DNA from: Talinum fruticosum
Lineage: Eukaryota; Streptophyta; Magnoliopsida; Caryophyllales; Talinaceae
Assembly: GCA_021018815.1 (NCBI GenBank)
Contig: JAITYX010000049.1
Location: 1,674,001-1,738,000 of the forward strand
Reading direction: 5' to 3'
DNA: 64,000 nucleotides
Below the pieces are notes generated by a model. It saw nothing but the letters and a program-made list of their open reading frames with translations, was not told where the DNA came from and searched no databases. Both the position numbers and the translations under genes were made by a program. Positions 53,872 through 64,000 of the stretch are shown in pieces (position 1 is the first letter of the stretch; each line of letters begins with the position of its first letter).

Positions 53872-54760
53872 TTAGGTACTCCCTAATGTGCTAGTGACAT
53901 TGCAAAGAAGACAATGTCGGATAAGAAACAATATATGGACGTTTGCAAAGTCAGTACGAATATGCATGTACATTAGTACTTGCTCACTAGGCATACTTGC
54001 AACATTTGTATCGACGACGACTTGATCTAGCATAACCATCATGACTAGGACGGCGGCAAGGGATAAAAGCTCGACTTCTTCAATGGAGACCATTGCAAGA
54101 GTGTCGGGTTGTGGGGTGGAGATGAGGCCAACATGGGATTCGCTTACTACCCTTGAACGTGCTCTTGAGAAGATAGCAGCTACGTTCACCTTGTTCTCGT
54201 GGTTTCCACCCCGCTTCCTAGGGTTCATGTACGCGGAAGCTCGCAACCGAGAAGGTTTCCTATTCCTCGGGAAAGTTTTCAATCGTGCCCCAACCGTTGA
54301 TCTCCTTTGAGGTGCTTCTACCTCAACACTCCTCTCTTCCACGACAGGAGTTGCATCATCCCCGTCATGAATCTCCGCTGCACCAGCACTAACTCCATCC
54401 CCGTGGTAGCCTTTCCGACAATTACAACTATTCCCACCCCTCTTCACCGCTTACGGTACATTAGTTATGCCATGATGGGAAAGTACCAAATCATGTGCTA
54501 CTCGGAGTTTCTGCGAGAGTTTCGTCGCGGTACTTCTAGCCCCATCGGTTATGTCCTTCTTTTGTGCGTCTCGTATGAGTGGTAGTGCCATCTTCAAAAT
54601 TCTTCAACCTTCCTTCAAGTTCCACTATCGTCCGCCTCAAACTCAAAAGCTCGGCTCTCGTTGTGTCGTGAGCTTCTTTCTCTATCATATACCTCTCATG
54701 TGCATGACGTAGCCATTCCTCCTTACTTAGGACTCCTTGTCCAGAAAATAAAAACCCCAA
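53872..54760 (-). CDS. Unrecognised minus-strand ORF pair, coiled coil then basic region
   Basis: The minus-strand frame 54760-54536 reads LSKEEWLRHAHERYMIEKEA, then a Leu-Arg-Glu coiled coil (TRAELLSLRRTIVELEGRLK). A second frame, 54447-53872 (191 codons, the second longest simple frame I can point to here), is basic at first (NPRKRGGNHENK) and hydrophobic later. They may be two parts of one shifted or spliced gene lying just beyond the Tat-like LTR copy 2. No family recognised. It could also be chance coding. Confidence 0.25.
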
Positions 54761-54794
54761 AAATAGTTAAATCCTTCCATAACGTACATTGTTA

Positions 54795-56790
54795 GTAGGG
54801 TACATCTATATGAACCACGGACTCGGGCCCACCAGGACCGGGCCATGCTTCCCCACGATTGCCTTTGGCGTAAGGGTTTAAAAAGTTAGAAAGAATGATT
54901 TTGAGGTTTTAAAGATTAGATTTAGAAAGTAGGGATGAACCTTTTATTAAGATTTTCGAAGTTTATTAAATCTAATTTAGGCAAAGCTTGAATGGTAGTT
55001 TTACTACCCTTTTTAATTTTGTAAATTATTTTGAGAATTCTCGGGATATTATTTACTAATTAAAGGATAAATAAAAACTAGGGTTTTGGTGCTTGTCGTG
55101 AGGCTTTACGGCCGATTAGTGTGAAAACACCAATCACGATGAAAGCCTCACTTGTCGACTCGCTTAGTGTAGGCGACAGCCTACACCCAGTGTTGTTGGG
55201 CGCCGGCCGGAGGACAAAGCCGAGGAAATCAGCCTCGGCCTCTACCTTGGTTGGCGGATCCGAAATAGGTTTCCTTTATCCCCGTAATCGGAAAATACTG
55301 GGATGCAAATTCAATAAGAATAAAGTATAAAATAAAGGAGTCGCCGATCGGCTTTTAGAATGAAAACTAACAAAAATAAGAACTTGCTCTTCCAATCTTA
55401 GTCTAAGAAAACTAAGACTAAAAGAGGCTAAAATTAACTCCATTGATCTTTGAACCGAGAATCGGATTTGGGGGCGACGGTACGAAACGTAGAGTTAACC
55501 CTTCCATTCCGCCCGTCTCGAAGACGATAATTACTAATATGAATAGTGAATTAAAATAATGTAAAACAAATAAGCAAGTGACATACTACAATATAAATAA
55601 AAGCAACCAAACGAAATTAAAGGAAAAGTTACAAAGAAAGAGGTAAAGAAAGCAAGAAAGAAAGCGATAAAGACAAGAAAAGGGAAAAATTAAAGATTAC
55701 ATTGGGCGGGGAGGAATTAAAAGAAACGATTACATCTCTTAAACCACAATACATAAAGCAATAAATGAAACATAAATTAAACTTAAATCGTTGGGGTGGC
55801 AGGCGTCAGCCACGACATTGTTTTGAGGGGAAAAGCTCCTAGTCTTATGTGGATTGTTTTGTGGAGCTTAAACATAGCACTTTGATTTTCTTTTCGTTTT
55901 TTCAACCTCATATGACTCCGTAGTCAATTCTTTTGGGCCAATTCCTATTTGGAAGGCTACAATTTCTTAAAATTTATTTGTTTTAATAAGAAAAAAATAT
56001 ATTCTTTACTCGGGCCACCAACCGAAATCGGCGGTTTCTTGCTCGTGATCATTAAATGCAACGCTTTAACACCGTCTTTAGGTCTTCAGCTCCTTGTCCG
56101 ATTGGACATAAGTGAAATGTAGTATTCTAAACTTAGAATTTCCCAGACACACAGCACTGGACTCCATTGTCTTTAAAGGCTTGGCTCTGGTTCTTGGATC
56201 GTCCGAAAGAAAAAGGGATTTATAGACGACCCAAGGCAAAAGGATGTTTATTTGGTGTTGGGGTTCTTTGTGGTTTTCTAGTTTATATCACACCAATTGA
56301 TCACGATCCGAGATCTAAATCCTCAAACAGGACTCGGGATTTCATCATCGAGCCAATAGAATAAAATAAAAAAATAAAGAGATAAGGGACGACACTTTTT
56401 AGGTGTCCACAGTTAGCCCCCACTTTGACCAAGTTTAAAAAGACGAAGGTGAAAGTAGACGCTAAAGGATACTTACCTCGATTTTTATAAGGTATTGTGG
56501 GATGTTTGGAATTGGTTGTAATCGAACTTGAACTCCAAATGGGGCGTAGACTTTATCGCAGAGTGCATGTGTTCGAAGTCCGGTAAGATGATCCTAGGCT
56601 TGGCTTAATTAGAGGCTGAACCTTGGTATATTTTGATGCTCGAAACTTCGATCGTTCTTTGATCCGAAGCTTGCCTAAATAATCCGCTTGACTAACATAC
56701 TTGTTCTGCATAATTGACACAAGTTCAGTGTTTCACCTAAGTAATTCGATCGAAAACGGACTAATAAAAAGTGTTCTAGAAAGGCTAATT
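54795..56790 (-). mobile_element. Tat/Ogre-like Gypsy LTR and 3' UTR, copy 2
   Basis: Matches 31546-33878 in the same order. The LTR start on the minus strand is TGTGGACACCTAAAAAGTG at 56411, preceded by a purine-rich GTCAAAGTGGGGGCTAAC (56429-56412). Relative to copy 1 about 570 bases are missing at 55790, including the TATA-like site of copy 1, and there is only one of the two tandem units. Contains no coding sequence. The antisense gene begins 390 bases to the right. Confidence 0.5.
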
Positions 56791-57045
56791 AGTTAGCTCG
56801 GAAACTCCCACTTGCATGCACAAGGGGACATAGGTCACATGCCACGGTTTGACAAAGCACCATAAGCTAGGTAGGTAGGCAAGGCTATAAAGGCTGTCGT
56901 CGATGGGACCTCTTAGCTCCTCGTGGCCGGCACCGGCCAATCTTTGGCGAGCGTGGCCCCGACGTACCCTCGCCAGGTTCTCTTGGTTCCCCACTACTTG
57001 CTTAACCCTTGTCTTATGTAGTTGGTTGCCTAGACGGAATTTTTC

Positions 57046-57054
57046 CTATAAAAG
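57046..57054 (+). promoter_or_regulatory. TATA box of the Tat-associated antisense gene
   Basis: CTATAAAAG, 133 bases upstream of the ATG at 57179, followed by a pyrimidine-rich leader. Confidence 0.55.
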
Positions 57055-57178
57055 GAGATGCTTGGTGTGTTTCAATTTGCACACTTACTCCTCTTCTTGC
57101 TTTTGCATTCATCTTGTGCTTTCTCACTTTGCTTCTTCTTGAAAACTAATTGGTTCTCAAAAATCTCCCATCTTTAAA

Positions 57179-58267
57179 ATGTCTAGAAGAATGACCCATG
57201 CTGCCGAGAGGTCTAAAGCGGAGAAGCTTACTCAAGATTCTTTCCTTGAGCGATAATGGCGCTCCCAAAATGAATGGAACCCAAATTATCTCTTAGTCGA
57301 GGCTGAGAATCATGTTTCTTTACTAGCCATTACTCCTTCGGTAAGCTAATTGGCGTAAACTTCTTCGTTTGCTCATTTAAAGTAGTTCTTCACCTAAAAT
57401 CTTATTGGATTTTTGTCTTACACAAAGGCTCGATTTGGAGTAGTGGAGCCATCCCCAAATTCATGGAGACATGCAGGAGGCTGCTAAGGTTCATGTTCAC
57501 CATTTGGTGAACTTAACGAACCTTGACAAAATAAAGGAGCTCAATTGAGGTGCTCCTCCATACACTTGCCTCATTAGGGGCCTCCGTGCCAATGTGCGGC
57601 ATACAAAATCGGAGCCGGATTCAACCAATTATCTACCTTTGAATGGCTTGTGGAAGATTACTAAGGTATGCTCAAATTCTCCTTTTTCCTAATACATATA
57701 TTTTTCATCTTGTGTGGATAAAAACCTTACTTGATTTGTCAAAATGTAGCCGTGGTTGTACAAATATTTCCCACAAATCTCTTTCGGTTTAACAAATCAT
57801 CCCGTATTTCCGGCATCCGTATCATGGGCTAAAGTCTACTCTCGACGGTGCAATATCCATGGGATAGGCTTCCTAAGATCAGCCCTTAACCACGTGACTT
57901 CGGTATGATTCTTCTAGTCTCAAATTTTGCCTCAAAATGTGCCTTAGAAGAATTTTTACCATGCTTTTAGCTCTCTTCCCTTGCCCACTCCTTGTGCCAA
58001 TACCGTGGTCCCGCCTATGGTGGACTCCAGCCTTAAATTTTCACCTGCTTTTCATCCGTTTTCTTGTTGCCTTTCGTTCTTGCTAGATGATTTCTTGATA
58101 ATCCTTGTATGTAGGCCAACTTCCATCCTTGGGTGCAACTTGAACATCCTCAAAGTGTCCTTGTGGCATGAGAATTGAGTTAAAGAAGAATCGTGTTTGA
58201 AGGTCCTTTTGGGTCTTGTTGGTATCTTGGTGAGAGGGTCACTCCTCAAATCCAGGTCAACATGTGG
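57179..58267 (+). pseudogene. 5' half of Tat-associated antisense gene, four exons, copy 2
   Basis: Exon 1 57179-57340 (MSRRMTHAAERSKAEKL, one TAA at codon 25, then EWNPNYLLVEAENHVSLLA). Exon 2 about 57428-57665 (IHGDMQEAAKVHVHHLVNLT, NLDKIKEL, LIRGLRANVRHTKSEPDSTN). Exon 3 57750-57902 (PWLYKYFPQISFGLTNHPVF). Exon 4 from 57971. All junctions seen are GT-AG. At 58267 the Athila-like LTR cuts the gene; the missing 3' half exists in the copy at 43549-44834. It starts within the 3' UTR region of the minus-strand Tat-like element and runs antisense to it. Extra antisense ORFs between pol and 3' LTR are known in Tat elements. No domain named with confidence. Confidence 0.5.
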
Positions 58268-58783
58268 TGTTAAGTCGTATTTTGTACGTATTTTTAGTAG
58301 TTATTTAGTTTATATTATATAGTTTATTTTATCTAATTTATCCTATTTTGTTTATTTTTAGGTAATTATCAAATAAAGTGGGGAAGAAAAGAAAAGACGT
58401 TAAAAGTGGGTTTTTAGCTACCGACAAGCATCTAAGAAAAGATATTAAGTCGGTCCATAAAAATAATGTGTGATAAAATATTTATTTTATGAAATCTTAA
58501 TTTGAAGAGGAGAGTGAAGATAATCATACTCCTAAACCCACTAGGACTCCTCGATTTGCATGAGAAAAAGGAAACTTGGAAGAGAAGAAAGATCAATTAT
58601 CGTAAAAGGACCAAGCCCCTCACGGGCAACCACCCACACTCGCTACTCATGAACACCCATGTTCTGTTCACCTCTTGCTGCCTCACAACTATCTCACGCC
58701 ATCATCATCTCTCATCTAATCATCATCATATTCTTAACCATCATCACCATGGCAAGGATTATTATGATATTATTATTATTATT

Positions 58784-58788
58784 ATTAT
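58784..58788. repeat. Target site duplication ATTAT (partner 60392-60396)
   Basis: The same five bases flank solo LTR I. The site is inside an ATT microsatellite, so chance is a little higher than usual. Confidence 0.8.
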
Positions 58789-59632
58789 TGAAGACTCGGA
58801 AACTATTCCGCACTTTTCCGAGTTCTAACAAAGGAATTAGGTATAAGAATTTATCACTTATAGAGTTTTGATTCCAAGGCATTCTCAGTACCTTAGAAAC
58901 TTTTCCGAGTGATATAGTATTTTTCTCTAAGTGATATGACATTGACTTCATGTATTTCTTGCTTGTCTCTAAGTGAATCGGAAAACGGATATGCACTCAC
59001 GCTGTCTCACTCGGTTCCGAGTCCCTCATCACTTAGATTTATCGCATGTTGAAGTGACTAGTATTTTGCTTAACCGCACTTAGGTCCGACCTCGTGTTGT
59101 AAGTCTTATTCTCGTTGTAGTCACCGCTTGTAGTCCGAACCATGCTTAGTCTAGATCAAGTTTGTTTCACTCGATATTCGTTGTATAACTTGATTCTCGC
59201 TTAGACTAACTCGGATGGAATTTTGAGTTTCATGGATATTAGACTTAGAAAATTCCATTCCTTTTCCGACTTAGATAATTAGTCAGTCAATTATCTTAAT
59301 TATATTATTATATGTGTCTAATCTTGGACCAAAGTATTTTATACTTTGAGAACCAATTTAATTTACTTTTGTAGGTTATTCAAATGAGGATACACTTTTT
59401 GAAATACAAAAGTAACCGGCTTCAAAATGTTAAATGACCAGTAGACATGGCTTTTCCCCTTCTTTGACCTAGCCCTGAAAAATTGTGTCGTGGTCGTCTG
59501 TTTCCAAATCTGGAAAACTGAAACGCTAAGCTTAACGGTGGTTTCCACCTTATCTTTTAAGACACCGCCGAGTGCTTTTGGGACTTCCAAAGAAGTTAAG
59601 AACCGTTGTCCAACGTTCATATTTCAACGGAT

Positions 59633-59655
59633 ACTTTCCGAGTGACTCGGAAAGT
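59633..59655. promoter_or_regulatory. Perfect 23-bp dyad in LTR U3 (I)
   Basis: Left arm ACTTTCCGAGT, centre G, right arm its exact reverse complement. Compared with D (18581) one base pair of the dyad is changed on both arms. Confidence 0.8.
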
Positions 59656-59720
59656 CGTTAACAACGGTCACAAAGGACTTCCAGTCGGAAGATGGAGATA
59701 ACGGCTACTCTGCCTGGTCA

Positions 59721-59730
59721 TTTATAAAAG
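59721..59730 (+). promoter_or_regulatory. LTR TATA box (I)
   Basis: TTTATAAAAG followed by GAAGCCAACT. Confidence 0.7.
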
Positions 59731-61955
59731 GAAGCCAACTCACAAGACTTGAAGATTGTCGAACTCGTTGTTAAAACATATACTTAAGCAAAGTCATTGT
59801 ATTCATTCTCAATCTTCTACTTACAACTCTCACTCGTAATTCATTACTTTACGAGTTGTAAGGTCTTGTACTTAGTTATAAACACTCGTCTTCTTACTTT
59901 CTTAGTAAGGTCCCTTGACCGAGCTGTAAGGGTTAACTCAACTCAATTGTCCCTAACTGTAAGGGTGATCTCGGTTAGGAAGTACTAGATCGGATAAGGG
60001 AACTTCGAGTCTAGGAAAAACTTGTAAAGAGTTGTCTAGGGGAGCAACTTAGGTTCGATCGGTCTACGGTATTTTGTGGACTCAAAATAGTGGATTTGAC
60101 TTCGTGTTTGGGTTAGCACGGTCCGTCGTTTTCTGCCCCAGGAGGGTTTCCACATAATCTCCGTGTCTTTACTTTCCGATTACATTCTAGACTCGGACAT
60201 TTTCTCAACCGCAGATTGAATCGCTTCCTTACTTTTTACCGAGATTCCGAGTTCATACTTTTCGACTTTGTTTTAGACTCGGAATCCGCTTCGTTTCTAC
60301 TTTGGCAAAAAGAGCTCAATCTTCACGAAAATCCTCCATCACCCTATTCACCCCCTTTAGGGTGACTCAAACTCTCCCGAGCAAACCTTCAATTATTATT
60401 GTAATTTTTATTTTAAAGACTCTATTTTTATTGTTAGTTTAATATTAAAGATGATATTTTTATTTAGTTTTTGTGTCTCAAATTATATTATGTTTGAGTA
60501 GTTTTTTTTATACTTAGTATAATCTATTTGAAACCATGTTAAATAATTTATTTTGAAACAAAGTTTCGATCTTTATTGTCTTATTGATTTTGTGCATGAT
60601 TCTATGATAATTTGTGTTTAATGTTTATGCTTTTATATTTAATTAATTAGAGTGCGCATTAACTAGTTCTATATAAATTCATATGATAGTTTAAAGGTTT
60701 TAAGTACGTAATCGCTTGGCCTTTTAGACATAAGTAGCACACTAATTAATCATGGATGGCTCATACCCATCTCTTTTTAATTAGGAAATTATCATGGATC
60801 CTTTTTAAATCAATTTGCTAGTAGTAGATTGGTTACTAGGTGCTAGATGATTTTTTCTAATTCTTAATGCTCTAATTTGATTAAATTCTAGTGCTAGTGT
60901 TAGGGTTATCAATATTTATATGGTTTATATTAGGCTAGGCTTAAGTAAAATAATAACTAAGGAAAAACGGGGAAGATCCGCTAGTGGTTGTCTTCTACTT
61001 GTTTCGCTCATGGGTAGATCCATTTGTGTGATAATCATAAATAATAATTTCCATGGTGGATACATATTATACTAAGTGCTTTTTATAAATTTGATATCTT
61101 TGATAATTATTTATTTGTTTTTTAGTAGTTTTCTTTCGTTTAATAATTTTTATTTACAAAGTTACAATCTTTTATTATTCATTTCACTATCCCCCTAATG
61201 ATCAGTATTTTAGGTTAGTTTTAGTAATTTTAGTTTAATTTAACTTTTAGTTTTTATATATTTTAATTTTTAGATTATTTTTCACGTCGGTTATTATTAT
61301 TTTTGAGTCGGTTTGTTAGAAATTAGTTTAAAAATAGTTTCTTTTATTAATTTTCATGTTTTATGTTCTTTTAGAGTTTAGATAGAGTCCTAGGTTGATG
61401 TGATTAAATTTTAGAATTTTTGAAATTGATTTGATAATTTTTTAGATTTAATTCTTGAATTTAATTACTCGTAAGTTTTTAGTTAAATAATTTCATAATT
61501 TCGGTTTTAAATTTTAATTTTATATTTTTAGGGACTGGTTAGGTCAATAAAATTAGGATTAATATTCTGGATAATTTTAGTGTTTATTTTCGTAATTAAT
61601 TTAGTGCAGAATTTTACTTATTTAATTTTCTGTTTTTGAATTTGTTTATTTCTACTTTAGTCTTCTGTTTTAATTATTCAAAAAAATATACAAAAATATT
61701 TTTGGGTTATTATATTTTTATATTCTGTATAAATTATTTATTTATTAGTGATTAATTTTCTATGATTTAAAGCTATTAATTTCTAGTTTATATTTTCTAT
61801 TTTGTTTTAAAGAGTAGTAAATTTAATTAGATTTAAGCTTACATATTTATTATATCTTTCCTCATGTAATCGATCCCTACTTTCCTATGATATATTGTTA
61901 ATTATAAGCCTAAGTAGTGGTTTAATTTGTAGCTGCACAACAAGGTAACAAATTT

Positions 61956-61971
61956 TGGCGCCGTTGTTGGG
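61956..61971 (+). promoter_or_regulatory. Primer binding site, Athila type
   Basis: TGGCGCCGTTGTTGGG, five bases after the LTR; close to the TGGCGCCGTTGCCGGG site of Athila-type elements. Confidence 0.85.
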
Positions 61972-62060
61972 AAAGAAAATAATAGTTAATTTTTATTTAA
62001 TTTAGATTTACTACTTTTATTACTTCTTTGTGACTTTAATAGTTTTTTTTAGTGTTTTTT

Positions 62061-63227
62061 ATTTTATTTTAACAAGGAGTATACATTTGACGAAGTTGAA
62101 AGCCAAGTAAGTGTTTGTAATTCTGTTTCTATAAGTTCTAAGATTATTGAGATAACTACTTTACGTGACCTTCCCGCACCTAACTTGGATACACAACTTC
62201 TACCTATCTTATATCCTCGTATTGGACCGACCACTAAAAGTGAACTCCGCATTTTTAAATATGTTACCTAAATTTCATGGACTGCCTGGTGATGACCCAT
62301 ATCGTCATATCAATGAGTTAATTATTACATGTTCCGCTATGCAATTTGAGGGAATCACCCAAAACCAAATTAAGTTGAGAGTCTTTCCCTTTTCACTTCA
62401 GACATAAGGCTAAAGATTGGTTTTATTACCTAACCCCTGCAACATTCACTACATGGACCCAAGTTCATAAAGTATTTTTAGAGAAATTTTTTCCTACATC
62501 TAGAATAGGGTCAATTAGAAAGGAAATTTGTGGAATTAAACAGATGACTAAGGAGACTTTTTCTAAATATTAGGAGCGTTTTAATAAATTATGTGTTAGT
62601 TATCCCCAACATAAAATTTTTTAGCATATTTTGATTCGATATTTTTATGAAGGTTTATTACTGGATAAAAATATGGTAGATGTTGCAAGTGGAGGGGCCT
62701 TGTTTAATAAGACTCGAGCTCGGACTAGAGAATTGTTTAATGTGATGGCCCAAAATACTCAACAATTTGGAATTGGAGATACCCAATTGAGGAATGTTAA
62801 TGAGTTCAATTTAGGTCGATCTATAGAGACTCAATTGTCCCAAATTACTGTTATGTTGAACAAATTGGTCCACAGAGAAGAAGAATTAGTTTATAATATT
62901 TGCCGTTTAGAGGGTCATGTTGCTAATTCATGCCCTACACAACAAAGCGGGCATGTGAATGCTATTTTTTCCAACCAACGTCAAATGAACCGTAACCCAT
63001 TCTTGAACACTTATGAAGAATGGAGTGACTACTCTAACCTTAGGTATGGATTTGAAGAAAACCCTCTAAGGTTTGATCAATCCATTGCTCAGGACAAAAC
63101 TAATTATCTTTTAGAGCAAATCATTAAGAAGATGGATGACCAGAAAAAGGAGACTGACCGTAAGTTCCAAAGCTTAGAGATGACCATTAAGCGAGTTCAC
63201 AGAGATAGACCGCCAACGATATCATAA
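62061..63227 (+). pseudogene. Athila-lineage gag
   Basis: Blocks: PKFHGLPGDDPYRHINELII (62271), IKLRVFPFSL (62371), then a shift and KAKDWFYYL, FLEKFFPTSRIG, and ERFNKLCVSYPQHKI with TAG codons on both sides. From 62631 the frame is open for 198 codons: YFYEGLLLDKNMVDVASGGA, LFNKTRARTRELFNVMAQNT, then NICRLEGHVANSCPTQ, a CCHC knuckle whose first Cys is Tyr (VYNIC). It ends with NRNPFLNTYEEWSDYSNLRY and a charged helix. Gag packages RNA. In gag-only elements it is the one retained gene. Two stops and one shift. Confidence 0.85.
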
Positions 63228-63247
63228 TTAGTAACCTACAAGCCCAA

Positions 63248-63711
63248 ATGCAATCTCAACCTTTCCAAGATCCAAAAGAAAATGTGAGTGTCATAACACT
63301 TACTAGTAGGAAAGAGTTAGAGGAACCTAGGAAAAATATAGAGGTCGAGCTAAAATTAGAGGTCAAGGAATCTGAACTTGACCAAAACAAAGATGACGCC
63401 TCTAATGCTAAGGAAATAGGTGAAAATAAGAAAGATCTTTACAAGCCTATCCCACCTTTTCCTAGTAGATTGATAAGCACAACTCCTAAGATAGACGAGG
63501 CAATTGAAGATATCATAGAAATATCTAGGAAGGCAGAAATCAACATTCCTCTTTTAGATACCATGAAATGAGAACCTCGTTATGCTAAGTTCCTTAAAAA
63601 TCTATTCATGAACAAATTAAAATTAAAAAGGAACAAAAAGGTAAGTGTAGGGGAGAATACATCCGCCCTTTTCGAAAAGAAATTTCCCACTAATTGCAAG
63701 TATGCAGGAGA
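63248..63711 (+). pseudogene. Gag-protease linker of Athila-like element
   Basis: 108 codons: SVITLTSRKELEEPRKNIEV, an acidic stretch, YKPIPPFPSRLISTTPKIDE and KAEINIPLLDTMK, then TGA at 63569. The same frame continues EPRYAKFLKNLFMNKLKLKR and SVGENTSALFEKKFPTNCKY, the text that normally precedes the protease active site. It then breaks off into the 3' region. Confidence 0.75.
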
Positions 63712-64000
63712 CTAGATATGTTTAGTGTGGGAAATGCCATTAGATGATCCTTGACCTGCAGAGGTGTCGAGCCAAAGACGGTAAACAAAGGCGCTGGTTG
63801 GGAGGCAACCCAACATTTTTCAGGGAACTTTATGTTATCTCTATTATTTTTGCTTTATTTTTATTTTGCATGCGTTAGGGACAATGCATGAGTTAAGTGT
63901 GGGGAGTGCATCCTGCATTTTAATTTTATGCATTTAGTTTTATCTTTTTTTTAAAAAAATTTCTTTCTTGTAAAGAAATGCATGAACATGAATATATGCT
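63712..64000 (+). other. 3' region of Athila-like element with conserved stem-loop
   Basis: Contains GGCGCTGGTTGGGAGGCAACC (stem GTTGGG / CCCAAC at 63797-63814), then TAAGTGTGGGGAGTGCATCC and T-rich sequence. These are hallmarks of the stretch between the last ORF and the 3' LTR in Athila-type elements. The 3' LTR would lie beyond the window. Confidence 0.6.

Larger units (their letters stand above)
58789..60391 (+). mobile_element. Solo Sirevirus LTR I (1603 bp)
   Basis: Starts TGAAGACTCGGAAAC and ends GCAAACCTTCA, flanked by ATTAT. Same subfamily and length as the LTRs of D. The U3 dyad (59633-59655) is perfect, the second dyad ACTCGG-TT-CCGAGT is at 59009-59022, TATA at 59721, terminal hairpin near 60340. 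No internal sequence is left. Confidence 0.95.
58268..61950 (+). repeat. 5' LTR of Athila-like element (about 2.1 kb without insert)
   Basis: Starts TGTTAAGTCGTATTTTGT and ends CAAGGTAACA. Very AT-rich with ATT runs at 58768-58788. Lacks coding sequence. Real length is 3683 minus the 1608 bases of the solo LTR and its duplication. Confidence 0.75.
58268..64000 (+). mobile_element. Athila-like Gypsy element with gag but no pol, runs off right edge
   Basis: LTR (58268-61950), primer site TGGCGCCGTTGTTGGG, gag, gag-protease linker, then directly the 3' region with the GGTTGGGAGGCAACC hairpin typical of Athila-type 3' ends. Protease beyond its first residues, RT, RNase H and integrase are absent. 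This is the layout of a non-autonomous gag-only (TR-GAG-like) derivative, or of a large deletion. The LTR is interrupted by a solo Sirevirus LTR. Confidence 0.75.

Noticed and set aside
57179..58267. Calling the spliced gene an aminotransferase-like plant mobile domain protein
   Set aside because: Position and structure fit an extra ORF of a Tat element, but I could not match the exon text to that domain with confidence, so it is left unnamed.
58502..58996. Overlapping frames rich in His, Ile and Asn
   Set aside because: Low-complexity products of the CAT/ATT-rich LTR sequence at the solo-LTR junction.
1..64000. CRISPR array, rRNA or tRNA genes
   Set aside because: No regular short direct repeats with unique spacers and no tRNA or rRNA core sequence were seen; tRNA-like text is limited to retrotransposon primer sites.

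Overview
This window is repeat-dominated nuclear DNA of a flowering plant. The evidence is plant-lineage LTR retrotransposons (Sirevirus-type Ty1/Copia; Tat/Ogre, Athila and another Ty3/Gypsy type), CACTA DNA-transposon remnants, tRNA-iMet-type and other plant retrotransposon primer sites, and GT-AG introns. I see no intact cellular gene. Almost every coding block carries stops and frameshifts, so most entries are pseudogenes. The species cannot be told from the sequence.

Layout. 1-2215: CACTA remnant on the minus strand (DUF4216 tail of the transposase, then a Ptta/En-Spm-type protein with a coiled coil). 3826-5033: a long imperfect inverted repeat (foldback). 5096-16904: three truncated pieces of one Sirevirus family (A minus, B plus, C minus) plus the 3' end of a Gypsy LTR. 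17384-28470: a solo LTR with target duplication TGCAT, split by a complete nested element D (17736-27340, duplication AAGTT). 29018-29581: a decayed two-exon GRF-zinc-finger-like gene. 31037-33878: LTR and 3' UTR of a Tat/Ogre-like Gypsy element on the minus strand. 33879-43388: Sirevirus element F, cut off inside its 3' LTR, followed by a CACTA right end. 43549-48812: more Tat-type material (two plus-strand antisense ORF remnants, minus-strand INT and RT). 48815-53849: 5'-truncated Sirevirus element H. 54795-58267: a second copy of the Tat LTR/3' UTR and of the 5' half of its antisense gene. 58268-64000: an Athila-like element whose LTR holds Sirevirus solo LTR I (duplication ATTAT); it has gag and then goes straight to the 3' region with pol missing.

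The main family is a Sirevirus. It has LTRs of about 1.4-1.6 kb starting TGAAGACTC and ending AAACCTTCA, an iMet primer site, gag with a UBN2 domain, a CCHC knuckle and a coiled-coil tail, then protease, integrase, RT and RNase H. After a spacer comes a third ORF that recurs in five copies. In F and H the spacer has a TATA box 150-200 bases before the third ORF. The spacer of H (and less perfectly of C) also has a dyad of ACTCGG half-sites like the one upstream of the LTR TATA box. I read this as a possible second transcription unit for ORF3. The dyad in the LTR shows an arm-to-arm compensated base change between copies.

No copy looks autonomous. The order of events can be partly read: solo LTR before D, the Tat-like unit before F, and the Athila LTR before solo LTR I.
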